In this document: one piece after another, positions 1 through 9,437 of the stretch | Numbering within the stretch: the first letter of the stretch is position 1 | Layout of the letters: the number at the start of each line of letters is the position of its first letter | Notes under the pieces: model-generated | What the model was told of the DNA's origin: nothing | The model's input: the letters and a program-made list of their open reading frames with translations, nothing else | The model's database searches: none | Origin: Chloromonas sp. AAM2 | Taxonomy: Eukaryota > Chlorophyta > Chlorophyceae > Chlamydomonadales > Chlamydomonadaceae | Direction of reading: 5' to 3' | Assembly (NCBI GenBank): GCA_004335635.1 | Contig: QAXH01004596.1 | Span: forward strand, 19,587 to 41,331 | DNA: 21,745 bases | Program-made: the position numbers and the translations under genes

Positions 1-1157
1 AGGGCCTCACCACCCCTTGCTGACACGGTCAGATTCCCCTTTACTAGGAGAAATTTTTGCAATTTGCGTAAGTAGTTGTTATTTGCGTTGGACGTGCTTC
101 ATGGTGTGCACTCCCTCCTTGTAATACTCTACTCAGTTTTTTTTGACATGTCACTTGCTGCCTTGCATGCCAGCCCAAGTAGAGCTTGCCAGGCAGGGTC
201 TGAGTTTGGCACTTCATTCAAGTTGTGACACTTAGACGAGGTTTGAACCTGCTGCATGGCTCTTGGTATGGGCTGCCATGCCAGCATGGCCAGCCCTTGC
301 AGGCTGTCTTAGAATCCCTGCCCGTGCTGACGTGCTCCACACTTGTTGTATCCGGAGTGTAACTTTCTGTGCAACGGGACTGGCACCGTCGTTATATTGC
401 ATTCGCGCTATGTCTGTGCATTCTCTATCTGATTTCGCAGTCTGACTTGACGTGGCTTTCTAAATGTGCTCCGTACATGTCGAATTTCTCTTTATCTAGT
501 CGGCATTCTCTCTGCTCTAGTCAGTCAATTCTATGTCCTGACTCCTCCATGTAATTTGTCGCGTCACTTCTGAAACTCCAGGCAATTCCTCTTCAATCTG
601 GTTGTTCCTTGTAGCAACAAATCGCCATTTCCGTCTCCTGATATCAGGCACTACATGCTCGTCCATTTGATAGTCCAAAGGACAAGCAGCTGAACCTCCT
701 GCCGTTGCCTGAATCCAAACTTTAGCTTTTCTTGGTGTTACTAATGGGAGGCAGCGCCCAGGGAAGCAGCGCCAATCAGAGACCGCAGGCTGATCCCTTC
801 CGTGCCACATGCAATGGTGAGGTGAATGTGTGTTGATTGGCTTGATCAATGCACGCGCCTGGCGTGATTGTTTTTCCATGATGGTCGTGAATGCTATGCT
901 GACTGTACATGATTGTCCTCGAACTGCGCAAAGCTTTTGAGATTCTGACCACCATGCGATTGTATTGCCATTGTATTGCTGTCATGGCCAACCTTGCACG
1001 TTCCTGGTAGTGCTGAGCTGAGCTAAGTTGATTGGTTGGTCTTAACGTGTGGTTACCCTGGCCCAGAAGTGCTACTGGACCTTGAGCTAGCTTTACATCA
1101 GGGAAGCCGTCAAAGGACACGGGACGGGTTGTGTACCGCCCTGACCTACCCTGAGCA

Positions 1158-1275
1158 AGAAAGGAGAACAACGGCAGGAGCAAAGGCAGAAATAAGCCCA
1201 AAGGCAGAAAAGGCAGGAACGAACAAGGCAGAAAGAAAGGCAATCAGCCACGAAAAACAGGAACAGAGCACAGAA
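1158..1275. repeat. purine-rich tract with recurring AAGGCAG
   Basis: The plus strand is strongly A/G-rich and repeats AAGGCAG or AAGGCAA about six times at irregular spacing. It lies directly before the 22-bp minisatellite. Open frames crossing it on both strands (1036-1437 plus, several minus) are by-products of the biased composition: they read as Lys/Ala/Glu-rich or Leu/Cys/Trp-rich peptides with no domain. Confidence 0.6.
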
Positions 1276-1327
1276 CGTGCATGCAAAGCGGGTAAGTCCA
1301 AGCGCCACAAGCAAGGTGCCCATGCAT

Positions 1328-1447
1328 GCCATGCAAAGCGTCCACGCGTTGCGAGCCATGCGAAGAGTCCATGCGAGCCAAGACAAAAGTCCATGCGTGC
1401 CATGTTAAGAGTCCATGCGATGCGAGCCACGAGATGAGTCCAGGCAA
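1328..1447. repeat. degenerate 22-bp minisatellite
   Basis: Five 22-bp units start with GCCA and share a core AGTCCATGCG near the end: 1328-1349, 1355-1376, 1377-1398, 1399-1420 and 1426-1447. A 5-base spacer TGCGA separates units one and two, and units four and five. The array decays further to about 1504, where AGTCCATG still recurs. A similar AAAAGTCCATGC string occurs near 6532 in intron 1 of the dynein light chain gene, so the core may be part of a dispersed repeat. Confidence 0.75.
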
Positions 1448-2113
1448 GCCATGACAGCATGCAAGATTGCATGAAGAGAGTCCATGCAGGCGATGCAAGT
1501 CCATGGACCGCTAGTTTAGTTTGGCAAGCTTTGACCTGTCGTTGACTTGATTTGTGCATGGTTAGAGCTGTCTTGCACTGGGTGCTTGTTTCCTTTGACC
1601 GCGCTGTTGTTGTGAGATCGCCTAGTCATCAAAGCAAAGTGTGATGCCTGATGGTCAACACCCTTCTGTACTTAAGCCATATCTGTATTCAAGCCACTCG
1701 CGTATCCAAACAAAAGCAAATTGCCAGGCCTGGGACAGTTTTTGCGTCTGAGACTGGAACCGCATGTGTGGCCACCTGTCCCAAACGATTTGATGCCGTG
1801 ACTGGGTAACCTTTTATTCTGTAATGAGCCAACTCTGGCTGGTGGAGCGTCCGTGTCAGACATACTATGTGTGACGCTAGTCACGTTTTGCAGCACCATC
1901 AAAGCACATACTCTCGCATACATACTGTCCCATTGGCTGGAAGTTGCATCAAGCAGACGCGTGCACCAAGGTCATCTGTTTAATACTGTCACACACTGAT
2001 AACCTAGAAGGTCAGTTTACCCTTCACAAACGAAGCATTGCTACTCAGCACGCACGTTCCTAACATGCCAACTCCCAAACGAACATTGCAAACACGCTGA
2101 TCTGAATGGGCAT

Positions 2114-2524
2114 TTAGGGTACCAGACGATCTTCGCACATCCCAACTCGCGGCAACACCTCCCAGCGCTGCTGTGGTGTTGCTGAGAGGCGGAGGGTACC
2201 AAGGGAGCTGTGCTTCTTGATGAAGAGCTCAGCCTCTTGCTGGCGCTCGTGCAGCCATGACGTGGCGCAGCCCACACATGGGACTACACAGGGGCTGTGA
2301 CAGCAGGCGAGTGGTGTGTTGCTTGTCCTTGATGCCACCCTTTCTCTGGTATGCACTTGCTAACCAGGTATTGTACCGTCAAACTTCTTCTTTTCTGGAG
2401 AGTGTTGCCTGTGAACGTCAGTGGGTTTTGGTCGGAGGCACTCCATTTGTCCTCCATCCGTCCCTCAGTGCTCGAAGCTGCCAGGTCTGCCTCTCTGTTC
2501 AAAGCTGGTTGGCCTTGCTCGCCA
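2114..2524 (-). CDS. candidate two-exon 3' end of an unidentified minus-strand gene
   Basis: Two open segments on the minus strand can be joined with consistent phase. Exon A would be 2524-2357, preceded by a good polypyrimidine acceptor (TTTTTTATTTCTTAG), with a weak GTGCAT donor. Exon B would be 2294-2114, preceded by CTGTCACAG and ending in TAA. The 62-base intron between them would be short. Exon B gives 59 residues with GC-rich third positions like the real genes here, including a charged stretch HERQQEAELFIKKHSS. I do not recognise the protein and cannot find the 5' exons. The strand would make it divergent from the plastid L1 gene. This is a hypothesis supported only by codon flavour and splice borders. 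Confidence 0.25.
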
Positions 2525-3136
2525 CTAAGAAATAAAAAAGCAATTGACAGATCACGAGTGCAGTCATGAAGGCAGAGACTGACATGGGCAGCCTAACTGT
2601 GCCGTGGCAAAGCTCGGGCAGAGTGCTTGCCAGGATGGTAAGCCTCGGTGATGCCATAACCTCGTGAATCGATGCACACTCAGCTCACAGGTCTGACTAT
2701 CTGCCATGCCATGCCGAACGGACACAATGCGCAGGTGCATGGGAATGAAGGGAATGAACACGCATGAATTGCATGGGCAGGTGAATCTTAGGGCGGGATT
2801 TTCCGCTGCGCTGATTAGGAGAGCACCACGGAAAACCTGTCAGGTGAGGCTGTGCAGGAAATGCGCCCATGCAGCCAAATGGAGCAGCTTGATGTTGGCT
2901 GAAGCGGTGGTGGACGTTGTATTACTGTGGCAGACAGAATACGTTCCCACAAATCGTTGAGCTTAAATTGTCAGCAAGGGCTTGCCGGTGTACTGCTTTG
3001 CAACAGAAACCGACATCTTTTTCGGCAGACGTGTGGCCATGTCCGATCGTGTGGCGTCTGCTCTTCTGCCCAGCCCAACTCCCGTGCTGGTTTCAGGTGG
3101 TAGTTGTGCCCATTCCGTGAATCAGGGCCAGACACC

Positions 3137-5168
3137 ATGAACACCCGCATGATGCTGCAGCCCGCAGCCATGCGCGGAGCCAGCTGTGCCTTTAAGGCGG
3201 CTGTGCGCCCAATGCCAATGTGCGCTCAACACCATCGTCCCTGTGTCGTGGTGGCTGCCGCTGCATCGGCCGAGTTGGAGGCAGAACTGCAGGAACAGCT
3301 CGAGTTTGCAGCCCGCATTGCGCAGCAGAACGTCAAGCGGGAGAAGAAGCGTTCAAAGCGCTTCAAGGCTATGCAGGCCAAGGTGGTGACGCGCACTGTG
3401 GAGCTCGAGCCAGCGGAGGCCATTAAGCTTGCCCGGTCCACAGCATCCACCAAATTTACAGAGAGCATTGAGATGCACGCCCGCATGGGCCTGGACCCCA
3501 AGTTCACCGACCAGCAGCTGCGCGCTACAGTTTCCCTGCCAAATGGCACAGGCAAGGCGATGCGTGTGGCGGTGCTGACCCAGGGTGCAAACCTGGAAGC
3601 GGCCAAGTCAGCAGGCGCAGATGTGTTTGGCGGGGATGACCTGATTGAGAAGATCAACGGTGGCTTCATGGAGTTCGACAAGCTCATTGCCACTCCCGAC
3701 ATGATGCCCAAGGTGGCCAAGCTGGGTCGCATGCTTGGTCCCCGTGGTCTCATGCCAAACCCCAAGGCTGGCACTGTCACTACAGAAGTGGCAACGGTGA
3801 GTGTCATGGCTGACTCGCATACAGCGCTCAGATGCGCTTCTTTGGTTGTGATGCAGCTTTTGGCTGTGATGATGCAGTGGTACTGATACGCCACACTGTT
3901 GTGTGCTATCATAGTTGTGTCAAGCATACACATGCAAGACAAGGACATGCACTATGTGCCCTGGGCTTAGGCCTCCGGCCCCTGTGCATTGATGGTAGGC
4001 TTTGGGTGGATGTCTGGATGTCCCGAGCATCTGCTGCATGGTCGCACAGTCGTGCATGCATTCACTTGCCTGCTGGCAATAAGCAGGTATTGAGACTCCT
4101 TGAATTTTGCATTACTGCATATTTTCAACCTTGTGATGTTTTGAACCACACCCACACCCACCCACCTGCCATGCAGACCGTCAAGGAGTTCAAGGGTGGC
4201 AAGGTCGAGTACCGCTTGGACAAGGGCGGCAACGTGCACGTTCTCTTTGGCCGCGCGGATTTCAAGGAGGAGGACTTGTTGGCAAACCTCAAGGCCATCC
4301 AGGTATGGCAGGGCACGATGGGCAACACTCAGGCCATTATATACCCATCACGTGCTGTCTCAAACGTTGGCCTCAATCGTGACAAGAGTGGGCATGCTAG
4401 TCAGTGCAGGCATGCTATCAGCAGATATTGTTTCTTCAAGGTTCTTGCAGCAAGCATCAACAAACTCTTGTCAGCACGGGGCGCTGGTTGCATGCACTGC
4501 ACAGTCCATGGTAGCACTGGGCACCATGCCAATCTACTTCCCAGCCAAAAATGAGCAGTTCCGCTGCTCTCATGTGTTCAGAAGTGTGCTCAGAAGTAAG
4601 CAAAGATGCATCTGTCATCAGCCCCTGCAGCCCTTCTCCCCAGCACCGGATTCCTAAACACGACATCCAGGCAGCCAGCCATACCTAGTCATTCATGGGC
4701 CTTGTTTGTATTCAGGCTGCCTGAATGCACATCTCTAGGACCAACGAGATCACAACAAACACCCGAAACCATAACACTGTTCAGGCGCCTTGCTCTGCTG
4801 CCCGCATGGCGTCCTATCAGTTTGTGTTCGTCTTGACATGTTTTACCTTTTCTACACGATACATGTCACAATCAGTCCTTGGCTGGTATGTAGTTCCTTG
4901 GCTTGGCTGGTATGTGGTCGTCAGAGTATCTGATCATCCCGGCATTCAACCAGAGCATTCCTTGTCTACACTCGCTTTTCGCATAGTTAACATGCTACGG
5001 CTTCATGGTTGTTTTTTCTGTGCTTGTCTGCAGGAGTCCATTGATTCCAACAAGCCTCCCGGATCCAAGGGTGTGTACTGGAAGAGCATGTACGTGTGCA
5101 CAACCATGGGCCCTTCCCTCAGGGTCAGCGTCTCAGCCCTCACAGCCATCAAGTCCAAGCCAGAGTAA
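3137..5168 (+). CDS. PRPL1: plastid 50S ribosomal protein L1 (uL1c), nucleus-encoded
   Basis: Exons are 3137-3796, 4177-4302 and 5034-5168, all joined in phase 0 at GT..AG borders, giving 306 residues and a TAA stop. L1 binds 23S rRNA at the mobile L1 stalk and helps release deacylated tRNA from the E site; here it would act in the chloroplast stroma. The first 40-45 residues are rich in Met, Arg, Ala and Cys and lack acidic residues, as in a chloroplast transit peptide, with likely cleavage near the VVVAAA segment. The L1 signature [18 protein letters not shown] lies at about residues 196-213, followed by [12 protein letters not shown] and later TMGPSLRV near the C terminus. The mature part is slightly longer than the roughly 230-residue bacterial protein. 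The start is the first in-frame ATG after a TAG at 3101 and has a CACC context. Introns are 380 and 731 bases. The identification is firm; only the cleavage site is a guess. Confidence 0.96.
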
Positions 5169-6290
5169 ACTGCCCTGATGATATGACAGATGGCAAGGAA
5201 TGTTCCTAGAGGGCAATCGCTGGCTACTGCCCAAAGGCATGTGGACTGGCATTTTTAGGACGTTCCAGAAACAGAAGGACGAACGCATGCTTGTATGCAG
5301 TGCAGGCAATCGACCTGCCACTGACTCTTTGTTTTGCTGATAGCCCGATAACAGCAAGCTTTCTTATGTAGCGCGCAACGCATGGGGTTGTGGAGCGTGT
5401 GCATGATATGCATCAGGGCGTGTCTAGGCCTGATGGTGTATGACAGCAGGAGCACATGCAGGCGGTTTTGTTCTCTGCAGCCTGCGCTCGCTTGCCGTGC
5501 ACACTGTTCAAGCCACCTGCAGACTTGTAATCCGGTTATCACAGGATGGTGATGTGGGGCATCCATGCAAGCATGCCTGGACAAGCTATGACATGCCAAT
5601 CTGTACCCCACCTGTTTGGCTTGCTGTAATCCATCACGCATACCAAGATCTGCTGCATGGCATGTATGGCGATCGGACACTACTTTGCCAGGCGTTAGTC
5701 ATGGAAAGCTTGCCTGCACTGACTCAGTCGCCTAGTCTGTCCAATTGTCAACGTCAGTCATGTTGTTGCAGCCGCCCATGCCAACTGCCTTCTCCTGCCA
5801 CTCCAAGTCATGCCAGAACTACAGTACGGCATGCTTGGGCTCACTGCTGCTTCCATATCCTGTCAGTCAGAGTCCTTGTCGAGTGATATTTGAACTTAGC
5901 CAGCCACATCATCGCAAGCTATGCACATGATGGACATGGAGCTAACATCTGTAGTCTAATGACTGAACGCCTCTAAGTCAGAAGACATGCCAGGTGCGGG
6001 GCCACACACGATAAAGATTTGAATGTACGGCACAGAAACTGCCGAAGTAATCGCTCGGTAGTAAGCGCCAGGCAGTCACTGTACGCTCAAACAAGCGCGT
6101 GAACCCTCTCCGCGCAGCAGTCACCTGCTTTCGCCCCCTCATTTTTGACTGCAAGCACGCGGACAGCAAGCGGCAAATCGCCGGCAAACTACAAGACCAT
6201 TCATTGACCAGTCAGGCTTGCAAAACAGCGCCTCAGACGGGCACAGCTCGACCGTCTCTGCAAACTTAGGGCTCAGTGTGACAGGTCACC
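5169..6290. other. spacer: L1 3' UTR and dynein light chain promoter
   Basis: The left part should be the 3' UTR of the plastid L1 gene. The right part, from about 5650, should hold the promoter and 5' UTR of the dynein light chain gene. I see no TATA box I would trust. Open frames here (5255-5680 minus, 5440-5886 plus) lack domains and splice support. Confidence 0.5.
5526..5530 (+). terminator. putative TGTAA poly(A) signal of the L1 gene
   Basis: This is the first TGTAA after the L1 stop, about 360 bases downstream. A second copy sits at 5625-5629. TGTAA is the common poly(A) signal in Chlamydomonas and relatives. The choice between the two is open. Confidence 0.45.
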
Positions 6291-8102
6291 ATGGCCAAGG
6301 GCCTGACTATCAAGGATGCCTTGAAAATGTTTGAGGAGCGCAAGGGAGTCATTGCCACTGAGGTAGAAAAGGTGCGTGTGCAAAGCTGTCATGCCATTCA
6401 GCACCCATGCATGCCAGTGCCAAGCCGGGCGAGGGCGGTGCGAGTTGAACACAAGTGTATGCGAACATGGAACGTTGGGGACAGCCATGGAAGGTTGGGC
6501 GAAAGAAACAGACCATGCTCAGACCATGCCCAAAAGTCCATGCTCGCAAGTGCCCGGGGTGCTGGCTCGCAAGCCATATGTTGAACCAAGTGGCTTCCAG
6601 GCACACAATACAGCATACAAAGCAGGGGGCAGGCTACAACACAACTCAACCTGCAATGAATGGTGTACCAAGCACTCCGCATCATCTGATTCAGCCGCCC
6701 ACAACCTCTTCTCAGTCCACAACCAAACTCACATCATCACATCGCCACCTCCACCATGCACATAAGCATGTCTGCTATCTCACAACACCCCTCTGCAGTG
6801 GTGAATCTTTTCTTAGCAAATCAAATTCACACAACCTAGCGACACAACCTCTAGTGTTTTCTCAGCACACGTTGGTGCCAAACGCTGGATCTGACGAGAA
6901 TCTGGCACATGAAGTGGTTAGGATTATTTCATCGCCAAGCATTTGCAAAACAAAACCGTCTGCATCACCGTGTCTGTATTCCGGCCGCTTGCGATGCTTC
7001 AGACATCCACGTGTTTCAAAGCTTATCACAGCCACTGTCCTGTGCTTGAACAGGTGGAACTCAATGGTTCTGTTCCTTCCATCGAGAAGATGGACGCCAC
7101 CCTCTCAACACTCAAGGCCTGCAAGTAAGCCCGAGTGCATCATACACCTCCTGAAGTGTTCGCAAGGCCAGGCATACTCTGTAATTGTAGCGGGTCGAGG
7201 CAGGCCCATGCGCCCACAATTGTCACGAAGGAGAGTCAACGCACTATTGGCTTGTGGGGACGCATCGGGATGCATTGACGCCTGGGACGTTTCATATGGT
7301 GTGTTGGAAAGCAGTGCTTGCTTGGCCAATGGCTGCCAGGCTCCTGCATTGACTACTTAACTGCAGATGTTGTTGTTTACCATATCCACCTGGCAACCCA
7401 ACCACCACACCAGCCCTTGGCCTATTCACTATTTAATCAAGTCATAATTGTGCTTAATCCTGCTGCAGGCACTTGGCCCTCTCCACCAACGGCATTGAAA
7501 AGATCAGCAGTTTGTCCGGCATGGACAACCTCAAGATTCTGTCCCTCGGACGCAACCTGATCAAAAAGATAGAGAACTTGGACGCGGTGTCTGAAACCTT
7601 GGAAGAGCTCTGGATCTCGTACAACCAGGTTGCTTCCCTGGTGAGGCTTGGGGGTGGGGTCAAGACGCAGAAATAGGCAGGCAAACAATTCAAGAACAGT
7701 GTGCCTGTGGTGATGAGCATCGGGTGATCAGGTGATGCTTTACGTCTACTCAGTTTTATGAGAAGCGCATGCCTCATACCAGACCTTATGCGAGCTGGCC
7801 TCGTGCCAACCTACACACCAGCTCCTTTCATGTGTCTGCCTCATGACCATTGCACCTGCTTTTGTCCCACTGTGCCCTTACATTGGTCATCACTCGTGTA
7901 GAACGGCATTGAGAAGCTGGGCAACCTCAAGGTGCTCCTTATGAGCAACAACAAGGTGGCCAGCTGGGCTGACGTGGACCGTCTGGCTGCCCTGTCCTCG
8001 CTAGAGGACCTCCTGTTGGTGGGCAATCCGCTGTATAACGACTACAAGGACAGGAACGAACTCAGCGAGTACCGAGTGGAGGTGAGGTGCAGATGAGAGG
8101 TG

Positions 8103-8138
<36 letters not shown>

Positions 8139-8433
8139 CAACCATTCCAGTACCGTGCAGAGGTTGGTGGAGGTGTGCATTCAGTGAGTGAAGTGCCTAG
8201 GACAGCATACTGAAGATGCCCCGGAAACCAGAGCATCGCATTTGCAGCGGCGTAGTTATGATAACGCTGCTGCATGATTCTTGTGTGCCATGTCGCCAAA
8301 CTCTCTCTTTGCAGCCCACACGTTCTCGTTTGCCTCATTGCAGGTGATCAAGCGGTTGCCCAACCTCAAGAAGTTGGACGGCATTCCAGTGGATGTGGAC
8401 GAGCGTGAGCAAGCCACCGGCAAGGCCGCTTAG
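6291..8433 (+). CDS. DNAL1: outer dynein arm light chain 1 (LC1, leucine-rich repeat)
   Basis: Exons are 6291-6371, 7054-7124, 7469-7640, 7902-8081 and 8344-8433. They join with matching phases (a Lys codon is split between exons 2 and 3) into 197 residues ending in TAG; Chlamydomonas LC1, as I recall, has 198. LC1 is an SDS22-type leucine-rich repeat protein that binds the microtubule-binding domain of the gamma heavy chain (human DNAH5-type) and tunes outer-arm motility in the axoneme. The N terminus [18 protein letters not shown], the repeat core [16 protein letters not shown] (within residues 71-95), the segment [10 protein letters not shown] and the end [20 protein letters not shown] all match the family closely. 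Position 182 is Ile where I recall Met in Chlamydomonas, while Asp185 and Arg189 are kept. The start sits in GTCACCATGG. Its presence implies a cilium-building organism. Confidence 0.97.
8104..8137. repeat. (TG)n microsatellite in dynein light chain intron 4
   Basis: About 16 uninterrupted TG units start 22 bases inside intron 4, just after the exon 4 donor at 8082. It is probably length-polymorphic. TG runs near splice donors can affect splicing in other organisms; here that is only a possibility. Confidence 0.95.
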
Positions 8434-8531
8434 GAACACATAGATGAACGTTGTCGCACAACAGCAGCAGATTGGCCATTCTACCAGCCTTTTTTTTGCT
8501 ACCTTTAGCACTCTATTCTCTGGCAAGTGCA

Positions 8532-8536
8532 TGTAA
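8532..8536 (+). terminator. putative TGTAA poly(A) signal of the dynein light chain gene
   Basis: TGTAA lies about 100 bases after the TAG stop at 8433, a normal distance for a chlorophyte 3' UTR. Confidence 0.6.
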
Positions 8537-9365
8537 CCGTTTTTCACATTGTCTGACTGTCCTGTGCATGGGCGTCTGAGACCAGACAGCTGCCTTAATA
8601 TGTACCTGCGCTGAATGCGTGGCGCACAGTGAAGAACTGGTGGTGGCTGAGTAGCGCGCAGGCCTTCAGCAAGCCAGTGGCGATCTGATAATGGCATTTA
8701 AAGGTCATAAGCAGATAAGGGTAATACGAGGTAAGCAGCCACTGCGGCTCTTAGAAAAAATCGGCAGTTAAACTGTGCAGCACATGCAGGCTCACAATCA
8801 CGTGACCCCTATCCAAGGGCGTGCGCCAAACAGGCACGTGAACGCACGGGTTGGCACAAACCACAATACGCTGTCCTATCAGCCTACCGTACGAGGTTCG
8901 GGATATATTGATATCTGTATGGCAGGTGCCTGGCACCAGGGGACAAGGGGTGGCGAGTGGCAACACCCCATCCAATGGCTTCAAAAAACGCTGCTGATCT
9001 TCCCACACCATGTGGACCACAAGTGGGAAAAGGCCAGGGGCGTGGCATGAACGACGGCGTTTCAACATCGTCACAAAGTAAACTCTCTAGCTGAGCAGCC
9101 CTGCTGGATAGAAACGGCAGCCGAACAGGAAAAGGCTGTTCCAGTAGGTTCAGGTAAGCACCCTACTGTCTTGTGATGAGTACACAGTGAGCCGAAGCGC
9201 ACAGCTGCAGAAACCACATGTCAGAAGGGAGGTCCGTATGCGGTAAGCGGTCAAAAAGTAAAATGCTGCGGGGCTGCTGAGGCGAGCATTCAATGCGCAA
9301 CAGCCTAGGTCACGACTACTGGTTTGTCTGTCTTTGAAAGCGTTGAGTCTCTCTGAAAATTCCCT

Positions 9366-9370
9366 TTACA
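9366..9370 (-). terminator. putative TGTAA poly(A) signal of the G3BP-like gene
   Basis: The minus strand reads TGTAA here, about 70 bases beyond the TAG stop at 9440-9438. Position and sequence fit the chlorophyte signal. Confidence 0.55.
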
Positions 9371-9437
9371 TCGCAGGCGCTGTTGCACACCGCATCATGC
9401 GCGTTTGGTTCTGTTTGTTTCTGTCTATTTTCTCTTC

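Larger units (their letters stand above)
1..2113. other. left flank without an assignable gene
   Basis: No exon with a recognisable protein family was found on either strand. A TGTAA pentamer at 120-124, the usual chlorophyte poly(A) signal, could mark the 3' end of a plus-strand gene lying left of the window; this is inference from one pentamer. The stretch also holds a purine-rich run and a 22-bp minisatellite, listed separately. A minus-strand open frame at 879-517 (120 codons) has a basic and acidic C-terminal half, but I recognise no family in it and it shows no clear splice context. Confidence 0.5.
8434..9437. other. convergent spacer between the dynein light chain and G3BP-like genes
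   Basis: This holds the two facing 3' UTRs and about 800 bases between their predicted poly(A) sites. The overlapping open frames 8751-9074 (minus) and 8775-9050 (plus) have no recognisable domain. I see no gene or RNA in it. Confidence 0.5.

Noticed and set aside
517..879. Minus-strand open frame of 120 codons in the left flank
   Set aside because: The C-terminal half is moderately protein-like, but there is no recognisable family, splice support or neighbouring exon, so it is not called as a gene.
3226..3948. Minus-strand open frame of 240 codons opposite plastid L1
   Set aside because: It is the reverse-strand shadow of L1 exon 1, made possible by that exon's GC-rich third positions.
6455..7360. 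Open frame of 301 codons on the plus strand, the longest in the window
   Set aside because: It spans intron 1, exon 2 and part of intron 2 of the dynein light chain gene in the wrong frame for exon 2. The peptide has no domain and is Ser/Thr/His-rich as expected from intron sequence.
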